From an uncultured Eubacteriales bacterium (lineage in GTDB: Bacteria; Bacillota; Clostridia; Lachnospirales; Lachnospiraceae), in assembly GCA_949283695.1 (NCBI GenBank), contig CASDTX010000016.1:62001-126000 (forward strand): a stretch of 64,000 bases of DNA, written 5' to 3'. The notes under the pieces were generated by a model. That model did not search any database. It was given only the letters and a program-made list of their open reading frames with translations, and was not told where the DNA came from. Both the position numbers and the translations under genes were made by a program. Below, piece after piece: positions 55,417-63,988 of this stretch (its first letter is position 1; every line of letters begins with the position of its first letter).

Positions 55417-55676
55417 GCGGATACAGTGAGGAATGTCTGAGAACATTTTTGAAAGAGCAGAAGAAGTTATTTGATGAGCCGGTAGCAGAGAATCTGGAAG
55501 AGGCGGAAGCGTTTCTGGAGGACTGTATGGCTGTGGTGGTAGATTCCATTGAGGAAGTGCGGGAGTTCTTCGAAGAAGAAGGCGTAGATGTTGAGGGCAT
55601 GGGACCGGAGGAGCTGGAAGATGCGTCCGAAGTGTTTGCCATTCCGGACGGAACCTACCTGATCGTTGAGGGATAA
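55413..55676 (+). CDS. Small acidic protein of unknown function
   Basis: An 87-residue acidic protein translationally coupled to the HAD phosphatase gene through an ATGA overlap. It is rich in Glu, with predicted helical stretches (LRTFLKEQKKLFDEPVAENL, then a Glu-rich EEAEAFLEDCM and EEVREFFEEEGVDVEGM) and ends with a beta-like FAIPDGTYLIVEG. I do not recognise the family. The coupling hints that it partners or regulates the phosphatase. Confidence 0.7.
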   Translation: MSGYSEECLRTFLKEQKKLFDEPVAENLEEAEAFLEDCMAVVVDSIEEVREFFEEEGVDVEGMGPEELEDASEVFAIPDGTYLIVEG

Positions 55677-55680
55677 TAAG

Positions 55681-55707
55681 AAGCCGCGGTCTATTCGACT
55701 GCGGCTT
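55681..55707. terminator. Short bidirectional hairpin between convergent genes
   Basis: AAGCCGC at 55681-55687 pairs with GCGGCTT at 55701-55707, with extra pairing inside. It overlaps the stop of the minus-strand gene and begins 5 bases after the stop of the plus-strand gene. Confidence 0.55.
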
Positions 55708-56125
55708 TCCTGACGGCGTCTCTAATTGCATCCAGGATGATCTGGGATGTATAAGGAGTGTCTTCGGACAGGGAGATCTCTTCCAGAGACTGACTCTCGT
55801 AGATCTGGTCTGCAATATCCTCGATAGCGGGCTGAATCAGCGGAAACATCGTTGTGACGGTTTCATCCAGATTGGAAAAGCGGATCGAATTGATCCGGGA
55901 TTCATCCACGGCTACTTCCACCTCCAGGTTCGTGTTGTTCAGAGTCAGCGCAGAGGTGTAGATGCCCGGATGATACTGCTGTTTCTCTCCGGATGTGCTG
56001 TCTCTGCCGCCCGGGCGGAACATGATGACAAGAAGAACGATCAGAAGGATGCCCAGTGCCGCAAAGATGGCAGTGTAGATGATTTCCTTCATATGCAGGA
56101 CAACGATTTTTGTTCTGGAACTCAT
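55691..56125 (-). CDS. Membrane-anchored protein, FMN-binding-like extracytoplasmic domain
   Basis: A 144-residue protein with one membrane helix at about 15-38 and an external domain of about 100 residues. The segment YHPGIYTSALTLNNTNLEVEV followed by IDQIYESQ and TPYTSQIILDAIRDAV loosely recalls FMN-binding domains, in which a Thr in an S/T-x-x-S/T motif can carry flavin, but I cannot confirm that. The ATG at 56125 has a strong GGGGAGG site. Single gene; function unknown. Confidence 0.65.
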   Translation of the reverse strand: MSSRTKIVVLHMKEIIYTAIFAALGILLIVLLVIMFRPGGRDSTSGEKQQYHPGIYTSALTLNNTNLEVEVAVDESRINSIRFSNLDETVTTMFPLIQPAIEDIADQIYESQSLEEISLSEDTPYTSQIILDAIRDAVRKAAVE

Positions 56126-56220
56126 AGAGTACCTCCCCATAGAATCAGGCTGCCGGTCTTACGGCGGTCCGTTTTTTATAAGTGTATGACCGGAAAAGAA
56201 AAAATATTCATGGCTTTTGC

Positions 56221-56249
56221 GTGACAAAGCCTGCCGGATACTGTAAAAT
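56221..56249 (+). promoter_or_regulatory. Candidate promoter for pth and mfd
   Basis: GTGACA at 56221-56226 and TAAAAT at 56244-56249 are 17 bases apart, 46 bases before the pth start. Confidence 0.5.
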
Positions 56250-56294
56250 GGCTTTGCGGCTCTGACGCCGCAGAAACAGGAAGGATGACAGATT

Positions 56295-56873
56295 ATGTTT
56301 ATTATCGCAGGACTCGGGAATCCGGACCGGCAGTATGAGGGGACCCGGCACAACGCAGGGTTTGAAGTAATAGACCGGATTGCAGAGAAATACAATATAT
56401 CAGTAGATACGAAGAAGCACAGAGCACTGATCGGGAAAGGAATCGTGGCAGGACAGAAGGTAATTCTTGCGAAGCCGCAGACCTATATGAATTTAAGCGG
56501 GGAGAGTATCCGGAGTCTTCTGGATTATTATAAAGTGGATGAAGAGCAGGAACTGCTTGTTATCTACGACGATATCAGCCTGGACGTGGGACAGCTGAGA
56601 ATCCGGGAGAAGGGGAGCGCAGGCGGCCACAACGGCATTAAGAATATCATCGTCCATCTGGGCGGGCAGGTCTTCCCGAGAATTAAAGTAGGAGTGGGAG
56701 AGAAGCCGAAAGGATACGACCTGGCGGACTATGTGCTGGGACATTTCTCCAAGGCAGAGCGAGAGGCCATGGACGAAGGGTATGATAAGGCGGTGCACGC
56801 GGCAGAACTGATTGTTTCAGGACAGATCCGCGAGGCCATGAACGAGTATAACAGGAAAAAGAAAGAGGCATAA
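56295..56873 (+). CDS. pth: Peptidyl-tRNA hydrolase
   Basis: Frees tRNA from peptidyl-tRNAs dropped by stalled ribosomes. The 192 residues carry the Pth signature: IIAGLGNPDRQYEGTRHNAG with catalytic His19, KPQTYMNLSGESI, IYDDISLDVGQLRIR and GSAGGHNGIKNI. The ATG lies behind ACAGGAAGGATG. mfd starts 20 bases after the stop, an arrangement (pth-mfd) also found in Bacillus, so the two are one operon. Confidence 0.96.
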   Translation: MFIIAGLGNPDRQYEGTRHNAGFEVIDRIAEKYNISVDTKKHRALIGKGIVAGQKVILAKPQTYMNLSGESIRSLLDYYKVDEEQELLVIYDDISLDVGQLRIREKGSAGGHNGIKNIIVHLGGQVFPRIKVGVGEKPKGYDLADYVLGHFSKAEREAMDEGYDKAVHAAELIVSGQIREAMNEYNRKKKEA

Positions 56874-56893
56874 GCAGCAGAAAGGACAGACCT

Positions 56894-59800
56894 ATGCAGG
56901 CAGTACTGGCTCCACTGACGGAACTTGCAGACTTTCAGGATATCCGAAAGGACAGACAAAAAGGCAATGGCATCATTCAGATCGCGGGATGTGTGAACTC
57001 TCAGAAGACGCATCTGATGTATGCCCTGGGCGATGGCTGTGAATACAGAGTCATCGCTTTTTCCAGTGAGGAAAAGGCGAAGAAGGCGTTTGATGAATAC
57101 CGGCTCTTTACAGATGCGGTCTACCTGTATCCGGCCCGGGACCTGCTGTTTTATCATGCAGATATCAAAGGAAATGTGCTCACGAACCAGCGGATGCACG
57201 TGATCCGCGCCTTGATCGAGAAGGAGCCGGAGGCCTCTGTCACGGTCATGACGACTATGGATGCGTTCTTGGACGGGCTTCCCTGTCCGGAGGAGATCGA
57301 GAAAAGCAGGATCACCGTGAGCGCAGGGGATACGATGGATTTTACCGGGTTTCAGGAGCGGCTTGCCGGCATGGGATATGAGAGAGAGAGCCAGATTGAA
57401 GGGCCCGGGCAGTTCGCGGTACGGGGCGGGATCCTGGATGTCTTCCCGCTGACGGAGGAACTTCCGGTGCGGATCGAGCTGTGGGGAGACGAGATCGATT
57501 CGATCCGAAGCTTCGACGTGGACAGCCAGCGCTCCGTGGAAAATCTGCAGGAGATCAGGATCTATCCTGCGTCAGAGAACTGGAAGGACGGCATGGAAAC
57601 GGTGTCCTTTCTGGAGTATTTTCCCCGGGAGCGGACCCTCCTTTTCCTGGACGAACCCCAGCGGCTGCAGGAGATGGCGGAGGATGCAGAATCCGAGTAT
57701 TTCCACAGCCGGGAGAGCCGGATTGAGGCCGGGATGGAAGAGGAAGGCGACAGCCGTCTGGAAGTATTCCAGACCAAAGACCTGATCGGCAAGATGAATC
57801 ACTACAGCGGGATCGGGATGACCACACTGGATTCGAAGTGCGGCCTTTTCACAGTCCGGCGTACGTACAGCATCCAGGCGAAAGGCGTCAATCCTTATAA
57901 TAACAGCTTCGAACTTCTGACCAGAGACTTAAAGCGGCTGAAAAGAAACGGATACCGGGTGGTGCTTCTGTCAGGTTCCAGGACACGGGCCAAGCGCCTG
58001 GCAGAGGATCTGAGAGATTATGATCTGAGCAGCTATTACAGTGAGAATATGGAGCGTCTGGTCTGTCCGGGAGAGATTATGGTATCCTGCGGATACGTGT
58101 CAGAGGGGTATGAGTATCCCATGCTGAAATTCATGGTGATCTCGGAGTCGGACATCTTCGGCCGGAAGAAAAAGAAACGGCGCAGGAAACGGTACGAAGG
58201 ACAGAAAATTCAGGATTTTGCCGAGTTAAAGCCCGGGGATTATGTAGTGCATGAGAATCACGGCATCGGAGTCTATAAGGGCATCGAGAAGATCGAGGTA
58301 GAGAAAGTCGTCAAGGACTATATGAAGATCTCCTATGCAGACGGCGGCGTTCTCTATATCCCTGTGGCGCAGATGGACCTGATTCAGAAGTATGCCGGCG
58401 CAGACGCGAAGAAGCCGAAGCTGAACAAGCTGGGAACGATTCAGTGGGGAAGAACGAAGAGTCAGGTGAAGAAGGCCGTTCAGGCTGTCGCAGAAGACCT
58501 CGTGGAGCTGTACGCGGCCAGACAGAAAGGGGAAGGATTTGTGTACGGCCCGGATACGGTCTGGCAGAGAGAGTTTGAAGAGATGTTCCCCTTCGAAGAG
58601 ACCGAAGATCAGATTCAGGCCATTGAGGATACGAAGAGAGATATGGAGAGCCCCAGGATCATGGACCGTCTGGTCTGCGGGGATGTGGGATACGGGAAGA
58701 CGGAGATCGCCATCCGGGCAGCGTTCAAAGCAGTCCAGGAAGGAAAGCAGGTCGTCTATCTTGTTCCCACGACCATTCTGGCCCAGCAGCATTATAATAC
58801 GTTCGTGCAGCGGCTGAAGGACTTCCCGGTGCGCATTGACCTGCTCTGCAGATTCCGTTCGTCCGCCCAGCAGAAGAAGACAGTGGAAGATCTGAGGAAG
58901 GGGCTGGTGGATATCGTGATCGGCACACACCGGGTCCTCTCAAAGGACGTGGAGTACAAGGATCTGGGGCTTTTGATTATTGATGAAGAGCAGCGCTTTG
59001 GGGTGACCCATAAAGAGAAGATCAAGAAGCTCAAGGAGAATATCGATGTGCTGACGCTGACCGCCACACCGATCCCGCGCACCCTGCATATGAGTTTGAT
59101 CGGGATCCGTGACATGAGCGTGCTGGAGGAAGCTCCTCAGGACCGGATGCCCATCCAGACGTATGTTATGGAGTATAATGATGAGATGGTCCGGGAGGCT
59201 GTCACCCGGGAACTGTCCAGGGGAGGACAGGTCTATTATGTATATAACCGCGTGAATGATATTGCGGACGTGGCCGGGAGAATCCAGCAGCTTGTGCCGG
59301 AAGCCACAGTCTCTTATGCTCACGGACAGATGCAGGAGCGCCAGCTGGAGAACATCATGTATGAGTTCATTAACGGTGAGATCGATGTGCTTGTGTCCAC
59401 GACGATTATAGAGACCGGGCTTGATATTCCCAACGCGAATACCATGATCATCCAGGACGCAGACCGGTTCGGCCTGTCCCAGCTCTACCAGCTCCGCGGA
59501 AGAGTAGGGCGGTCGAACCGGATGGCCTATGCTTTCCTCCTCTACCGGCGGGATAAGCTGCTGAAAGAGGTGGCGGAGAAGCGCCTGGCCGCGATCCGGG
59601 AATTCACAGATCTGGGATCCGGCATTAAGATCGCCATGCGGGATCTGGAGATCCGCGGCGCGGGGAACCTGCTGGGCGAGGCCCAGAGCGGACACATGGA
59701 AGCCGTGGGGTATGATCTGTACTGCAAGATGCTCAATGAAGCAGTCCAGAAGTTAAAAGGAGGAGAAGCGGAAGAGAGCTTCAATACATCGGTTGACCTT

Positions 59801-60244
59801 AATATTGACGCTTATATTCCTGACTCCTATATCAGAAATGAATATCAAAAACTGGATATTTATAAGAGAATCGCAGCCATTGAAAACGAGGAAGAGATGG
59901 ACGATATGATGGAAGAGCTGATCGACCGGTTCGGAGATATCCCGAAGAAAGTACAGCAGCTTCTTCATATTGCGGCGCTGAAAGGGATCGCGCACAGAGC
60001 TTATGTGACGGCTGTAGAGCAGAAAGGGGAGTCCTTCCGTTTCACCATGTACGAGAAAGCCCGCATTGATGTGCAGAAGATTCCTACCCTTCTGGAGCAG
60101 TACCGGAACAGTCTGTCGTTCAAGGCAGAAGAACCCCCGTATTTCCTGTATCACAAGAAGGGAAAGAGCGGCAAAGAGACCGGGGAGGCTGTGCTGGAGA
60201 CCGTGAAGAAGGTTCTGGAAGATCTGGAGAGCCTGCGGCTGTAA
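56894..60244 (+). CDS. mfd: Transcription-repair coupling factor Mfd
   Basis: A translocase that removes RNA polymerase stalled at DNA lesions and recruits UvrA. The 1116 residues include the UvrB-like N-terminal part (to about 350), the polymerase-interaction domain (LKPGDYVVHENHGIGVYKGI near 445-465), helicase motifs with Walker A GDVGYGKTEIAIR near 600 and the DEEQ box (IIDEEQRFGV), the TRG motif, and a C-terminal TRCF domain. Length and motifs match the family. The start at ATG 56894 follows AGAAAGGACAG. Confidence 0.96.
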   Translation: MQAVLAPLTELADFQDIRKDRQKGNGIIQIAGCVNSQKTHLMYALGDGCEYRVIAFSSEEKAKKAFDEYRLFTDAVYLYPARDLLFYHADIKGNVLTNQRMHVIRALIEKEPEASVTVMTTMDAFLDGLPCPEEIEKSRITVSAGDTMDFTGFQERLAGMGYERESQIEGPGQFAVRGGILDVFPLTEELPVRIELWGDEIDSIRSFDVDSQRSVENLQEIRIYPASENWKDGMETVSFLEYFPRERTLLFLDEPQRLQEMAEDAESEYFHSRESRIEAGMEEEGDSRLEVFQTKDLIGKMNHYSGIGMTTLDSKCGLFTVRRTYSIQAKGVNPYNNSFELLTRDLKRLKRNGYRVVLLSGSRTRAKRLAEDLRDYDLSSYYSENMERLVCPGEIMVSCGYVSEGYEYPMLKFMVISESDIFGRKKKKRRRKRYEGQKIQDFAELKPGDYVVHENHGIGVYKGIEKIEVEKVVKDYMKISYADGGVLYIPVAQMDLIQKYAGADAKKPKLNKLGTIQWGRTKSQVKKAVQAVAEDLVELYAARQKGEGFVYGPDTVWQREFEEMFPFEETEDQIQAIEDTKRDMESPRIMDRLVCGDVGYGKTEIAIRAAFKAVQEGKQVVYLVPTTILAQQHYNTFVQRLKDFPVRIDLLCRFRSSAQQKKTVEDLRKGLVDIVIGTHRVLSKDVEYKDLGLLIIDEEQRFGVTHKEKIKKLKENIDVLTLTATPIPRTLHMSLIGIRDMSVLEEAPQDRMPIQTYVMEYNDEMVREAVTRELSRGGQVYYVYNRVNDIADVAGRIQQLVPEATVSYAHGQMQERQLENIMYEFINGEIDVLVSTTIIETGLDIPNANTMIIQDADRFGLSQLYQLRGRVGRSNRMAYAFLLYRRDKLLKEVAEKRLAAIREFTDLGSGIKIAMRDLEIRGAGNLLGEAQSGHMEAVGYDLYCKMLNEAVQKLKGGEAEESFNTSVDLNIDAYIPDSYIRNEYQKLDIYKRIAAIENEEEMDDMMEELIDRFGDIPKKVQQLLHIAALKGIAHRAYVTAVEQKGESFRFTMYEKARIDVQKIPTLLEQYRNSLSFKAEEPPYFLYHKKGKSGKETGEAVLETVKKVLEDLESLRL

Positions 60245-60284
60245 CGATTGCAGCCCGGTTCCGTGGAGATTTTGTGATTTCTAC

Positions 60285-60313
60285 TTGTTACTTTGGAGAA
60301 AACGGGCTATAAT
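60285..60313 (+). promoter_or_regulatory. Promoter for the PrsA/SurA-like lipoprotein gene
   Basis: TTGTTA at 60285-60290 and a perfect TATAAT at 60308-60313 are 17 bases apart. The gene start is about 95 bases downstream, leaving an untranslated leader of roughly 88 bases. Confidence 0.6.
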
Positions 60314-60407
60314 GTATCAGTGTATGCGGGCTGAGGAGAAGCCCGGCGCCGGCGCATCGGAAACTATGCGGATGCACAGAGAACGGCGCAGGAAGAGGAG
60401 GCTATTT

Positions 60408-61511
60408 ATGATACGGTTCAGAAAAAGAGCTGCAGTCCTGACAGCAGCTGGGGTGATTGCGGCGGCGTCTGTGACAGGATGCGGCAGCTCCATCGATACA
60501 GACGCAGTAGTGGCGACAGTCGGCGGCGAGGAGATCACACTGGGAGTCGCCAATTTCTATGCCAGAATGACACAGGGGCAGTATGAGACTTATTACGCAG
60601 GATTGATGGGCATGTCCGCAGATACGATGTGGACCCAGGAAGCCGGCGAAGATACAACTTACGAGGATACGATAAAGGAAAGTCTGATTCAGTCTCTGGA
60701 GAATCTGTACGTGATCTCTCAGCATGCGGCGGATTATGATGTGTCTCTGTCTGAGGACGAAGAAGAGGCGATCACCGAGGCGGCAGAGAAGTTCGATGCG
60801 GATAATACGGATGAGGCGAAGGAGACGGTCTCCGGGTATCGGAAAGACGTGGAGAAATACCTGCAGCTGATCACAATCTCTCAGAAAATGGACAGCAGGA
60901 TGCGGGAAGGCGTGGACGAGAATGTCTCGGATGAGGAAGCTGCACAGAAGAGTATGCAGTACGTATATCTTCCGTATACTGCGACAGATGAAGACGGCAA
61001 TTCTGTGGAACTGACAGAGGAAGAGCAAGAGGAATTAAAGTCAACGGCGCAGGACCTGGCGGACCGGGCGGCAGCAGGAGAAGATCTGGAGGCCCTTGCA
61101 GAGGAAGCCGGCGTGGAGGTGCAGACTGCGACCTTTGATGCGGAGAGCACGTCCCCGAACACTGATCTGATCGCGGCGGCAGATGCCCTGGAGGCAGAGG
61201 GAAATGTGACAGATCCGGTAGAGACAGACAATGGAATCTATGTGGCGAAGCTGATCAGCCTTCTGGACCGCGAGGCTACAGATGCGGAAAAGACAACTAT
61301 TATAGAACAGAGGAAGCAGGATCAGTATGATTCTCTTCTGGAAGAATGGCGGGATGCCGCTGATATCAAGGTGGACGACAAAGTATGGGATAAGGTAGAC
61401 TTTGAGTACACCGGAGTGACCATCATAACAGGGGACGAGGAAGACGCGTCAGATACGACAGAGGAGAACACCTCAGACGAGAACGCTTCTGAGGACGAAG
61501 CAGCCGAATAA
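60408..61511 (+). CDS. PrsA/SurA-like foldase lipoprotein
   Basis: A 367-residue secreted lipoprotein resembling PrsA/SurA peptidyl-prolyl isomerases, which help exported proteins fold. A basic signal peptide (IRFRKRAAVLTAAG) ends in the lipobox VTGC. Next comes a SurA-N-like helical region (VATVGGEEITLGVANFYARM, about 30-170), a divergent parvulin-like segment (YVYLPYTATDEDGNS onward, about 185-300) and an acidic Thr/Glu/Asp tail. The isomerase domain is weakly conserved and may be inactive. The ATG at 60408 follows AGAGGAGG. Confidence 0.8.
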   Translation: MIRFRKRAAVLTAAGVIAAASVTGCGSSIDTDAVVATVGGEEITLGVANFYARMTQGQYETYYAGLMGMSADTMWTQEAGEDTTYEDTIKESLIQSLENLYVISQHAADYDVSLSEDEEEAITEAAEKFDADNTDEAKETVSGYRKDVEKYLQLITISQKMDSRMREGVDENVSDEEAAQKSMQYVYLPYTATDEDGNSVELTEEEQEELKSTAQDLADRAAAGEDLEALAEEAGVEVQTATFDAESTSPNTDLIAAADALEAEGNVTDPVETDNGIYVAKLISLLDREATDAEKTTIIEQRKQDQYDSLLEEWRDAADIKVDDKVWDKVDFEYTGVTIITGDEEDASDTTEENTSDENASEDEAAE

Positions 61512-61546
61512 GGAAGCGAAGCCCCAACAGAATCCTATGAAAAAGT

Positions 61547-61585
61547 ACGGCTCCATACCAGCGTGAGGTATGGAGCCGTTTGTTT
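61547..61585. terminator. Bidirectional terminator between the foldase and cytidylate-kinase-like genes
   Basis: A 13-bp perfect stem (61547-61559 with 61567-61579) with a 7-base loop is followed by TTGTTT on the plus strand and by ACTTTTTC on the minus strand. Confidence 0.8.
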
Positions 61586-61613
61586 CCCTTAAATCCGGCA
61601 GAGAGCACGGTGT

Positions 61614-62099
61614 TTAGATGTATTCACATTTCTCGAAATAGTGCATCAGGATATCTGCACAGTTCTCAACTCCCAGCTGAGATGTATCCAGAATCATATG
61701 ATAATCATTCACATCTCCCCAGGTCTTTCCTGTATGTTCATAATAATAGGAAGCTCTTTCTTCGTCAGTCTTCTCCACTTTTTCCTTGGCCTCATCATAG
61801 TTTAAGTGATACTTGCCCATGATTCGGCGGATGCGATCTTCCTTGTCCGCGCACACGAAAATGTTCAGCACATTCATCCGGTCTTTCAGGATATCGGAGG
61901 CGCATCGCCCCAGGATGATGCAGGGCTTTTCCGCCAGCTTACGGATGGCTTTTGCTTCGTTTTCATACATGTGGTCATTGATCTTTTCCTCAATGTATGC
62001 CTTGTCATAGACAGGAATACCAAGCCGCTCGGAAAGTTCTTGTGCGATGATGCTGGCTCCGGTTCCGAAACGGCGGCTCATGGTGATTACTAGTTTCAT
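61614..62099 (-). CDS. Cytidylate-kinase-like family protein, short
   Basis: A 161-residue P-loop protein of the cytidylate kinase-like (AAK-type) family. It opens KLVITMSRRFGTGASIIAQEL, where the loop reads SRRFGTGAS instead of the SRxxGSGG(K/R) commonly seen, and contains IILGRCASDIL and an Arg/Lys-rich lid (DRIRRIM..YHLNYDEAKEKV). Family members are usually around 200 residues, and here the region after the first helix is shortened. Kinase activity on CMP is doubtful; the true cmk would be elsewhere. The start ATG is behind AAAGGAGGAG. Confidence 0.8.
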   Translation of the reverse strand: MKLVITMSRRFGTGASIIAQELSERLGIPVYDKAYIEEKINDHMYENEAKAIRKLAEKPCIILGRCASDILKDRMNVLNIFVCADKEDRIRRIMGKYHLNYDEAKEKVEKTDEERASYYYEHTGKTWGDVNDYHMILDTSQLGVENCADILMHYFEKCEYI

Positions 62100-62143
62100 T
62101 AAGAACTCCTCCTTTGTAGACAGAAATTATGAGTTAAGTGCTA

Positions 62144-63346
62144 TTATAACACTTCTTCCGCGATTTGTCTTGCAAGAGATTCAATTTCTTCCCTCTGGGC
62201 ATTCTTGACAGAGGATTTGATTGTGACTGCGGTCTCCATCAGCCGCATGCCTTTCATCTCGTCGATCTTCGCGGAGATGAGCTTTGTCGTCTGGGGAGCC
62301 CAGGTGCCGTTTCCGAGCACCGCCACAGTGCGGTTCTTAAGCGCGAGTGCTTTCATGTCCTCCAGATAGTTATCCATGAGCGGGTAGATTCCGTTGTTGT
62401 AAGTCGGCGCAGCCAGAACGATGTGGCTGTATTTGAAGCTGTCGGAGATCAGCTCGGACACATGTGTTTTCGAGATGTTGTGCATCCGGATCTTCTTTAC
62501 GCCGGCCTCTGCCAGAGAGACTGCCAGCAGTTCAGCCATGTTCTCTGTATTGCCGTACATGGAGGCGTAAGCGATCATGACGCCCTTCTCCTCCGGTTCA
62601 TACTTGCTCCACAGGTCATATTTGCCGATGATGTAGTCCAGATCTGTTCTCCACACGGGACCGTGAAGCGGGCAGATCATCTGGATCTCCAGACCGGCCG
62701 CCTTTTTCAGCACATTCTGTACCTGCATGCCGTATTTCCCGACGATGTTGGTATAATAGCGGCGGGCTTCGTCCAGCCACTCTCTGTCGAAATCAATCTC
62801 ATCGTTGAACAGATTTCCGTTCAGGGCGCCGAAGGTACCGAAGGCGTCGGCAGAGAAGAGAATCTTGTCGGTGGCGTCATAGGTCATCATGGCTTCCGGC
62901 CAGTGGACCATGGGAGCCATCACAAAATGCAGGGTATGTTTGCCGGAGGAGAACGCATCTCCTTCTTTTACCGTGATTGTCCGGCCTTCCAGATCGAAAT
63001 CAAAGAACTGGCTGATCATGGGGAAGGTCTTTGCGTTGCCGATGATCTGCACATCCGGATAGCGCAGGACCAGATCTTCGATCATGGCGCAGTGGTCAGG
63101 TTCCATATGATTCACAACCAGATAGTCAAGGGTGCGTCCGTTCAGCACAGCTTTCACATTGTCGAGAAACTGACGTCCGACGGCATGGTCTGCGGAGTCG
63201 AAGAGGACCGTTTTCTCATCCAGCAGCAGATAAGAGTTGTAGGAGACCCCTTTTGAAAGCGGGAAAATGTTTTCAAACAGTTCAAGTCTCCGGTCATTTC
63301 CGCCTACCCAATACAGGTCTTCCGTTACTTTTCTAAAACAGTGCAT
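62144..63346 (-). CDS. Flavodiiron protein (FprA type)
   Basis: A two-domain enzyme that reduces O2 to water, or NO to N2O, protecting anaerobes. The N-terminal metallo-beta-lactamase-like domain carries the diiron ligands in NHMEPDHC (H-x-E-x-D-H), MVHWPEAM, FSADAFG and CPLHGPVW. The C-terminal flavodoxin domain (from about 255) starts VMIAYASMYGNTENMA and includes APTYNNGIYPLM. At 400 residues it has the class A length, without a rubredoxin extension, so it needs an external electron donor. The ATG follows AAGGAGGAAATT. Confidence 0.94.
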   Translation of the reverse strand: MHCFRKVTEDLYWVGGNDRRLELFENIFPLSKGVSYNSYLLLDEKTVLFDSADHAVGRQFLDNVKAVLNGRTLDYLVVNHMEPDHCAMIEDLVLRYPDVQIIGNAKTFPMISQFFDFDLEGRTITVKEGDAFSSGKHTLHFVMAPMVHWPEAMMTYDATDKILFSADAFGTFGALNGNLFNDEIDFDREWLDEARRYYTNIVGKYGMQVQNVLKKAAGLEIQMICPLHGPVWRTDLDYIIGKYDLWSKYEPEEKGVMIAYASMYGNTENMAELLAVSLAEAGVKKIRMHNISKTHVSELISDSFKYSHIVLAAPTYNNGIYPLMDNYLEDMKALALKNRTVAVLGNGTWAPQTTKLISAKIDEMKGMRLMETAVTIKSSVKNAQREEIESLARQIAEEVL

Positions 63347-63439
63347 TTGAATTTCCTCCTTATAAATGAGCGGATCAATCCGGCCCGGAATAACAGCCGT
63401 AGTTCTGAATTGATCTGTTGCTTTTACTGGGTCGTTTTT

Positions 63440-63467
63440 ATTCTATCATAAAAGAAAAAATTCGCAA
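63440..63467 (-). promoter_or_regulatory. Candidate promoter for the flavodiiron gene
   Basis: On the minus strand TTGCGA (63462-63467) and TAGAAT (63440-63445) are 16 bases apart, about 95 bases before the start codon. Confidence 0.5.
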
Positions 63468-63526
63468 GCAAAGTATTTGTTTTCGTACAATAAGGAAGAG
63501 AAGCGCCGGCGCGCAGGAGACAGCAG

Positions 63527-63584
63527 CGCCGGTGTACAAGGGGCAGTACGGCTCATGGCATACTGGCGCTTGTCACACCCGGCG
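63527..63584. repeat. Palindromic intergenic element, copy 2
   Basis: CGCCGGTGTACAAG at 63527-63540 can pair with CTTGTCACACCCGGCG at 63569-63584 (one bulge and small mismatches). Its 5' arm plus the next bases (GGTGTACAAGGGGCAG) match the element after the glucokinase gene at 20787-20827, read on the opposite strand. Confidence 0.5.
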
Positions 63585-63598
63585 AAAAAGAGTATGAT
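63570..63598 (+). promoter_or_regulatory. Candidate promoter for the ArsC/Spx-family gene
   Basis: TTGTCA at 63570-63575 and TATGAT at 63593-63598 are 17 bases apart. The -35 lies inside the 3' arm of the palindromic element. Confidence 0.55.
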
Positions 63599-63637
63599 GA
63601 AAGAAATATTTTTATGAATAGAAGAGAGGAAGAGATC

Positions 63638-63988
63638 ATGTTATTTCTATGTTATCCGAAATGCAGCACGTGTACAAAGGCCAGAAAATGGCTGGAATCA
63701 AAAGGCGCGGAGTTCGAGATCCGGGATATTAAGACCGACAACCCTACAGCGGAGGAACTGAAAACCTGGTATAAAATGAGCGGACTGCCGCTGAAGCGTT
63801 TCTTCAACACCAGCGGGAATCTGTACAAGGAAATGAAATTGAAGGACAGGCTGCCTCAGATGTCAGAGGAGGAGCAGATCGAACTTCTCGCTACAGACGG
63901 GATGCTGGTGAAGCGGCCCATTGTTGTGGACGGAGAGACAGTTCTGACGGGATTCCGGGAAAAAGAGTGGGAAGAAAAATTAATTTAG
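63638..63988 (+). CDS. ArsC/Spx-family thioredoxin-fold protein
   Basis: A 116-residue protein of the ArsC/Spx/YffB family. It starts MLFLCYPKCSTCTKARKWLES with a CxxC pair (Cys9, Cys12), followed by a helical insert (ELKTWYKMSGLPLKRFFNTSG), the typical LLATDGMLVKRPIV, and ends GFREKEWEEKL. The CSTC motif is found in arsenate-reductase-like members and in Spx regulators; the Arg and RNA polymerase contacts of true Spx are not evident. Arsenate reduction is therefore possible but unproven. The ATG at 63638 follows GAGAGGAAGAG. Confidence 0.85.
   Translation: MLFLCYPKCSTCTKARKWLESKGAEFEIRDIKTDNPTAEELKTWYKMSGLPLKRFFNTSGNLYKEMKLKDRLPQMSEEEQIELLATDGMLVKRPIVVDGETVLTGFREKEWEEKLI

Noticed and set aside
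62165-63256. 363-codon open frame opposite the flavodiiron gene
   Set aside because: It is the antisense shadow of a gene with all metal ligands intact.
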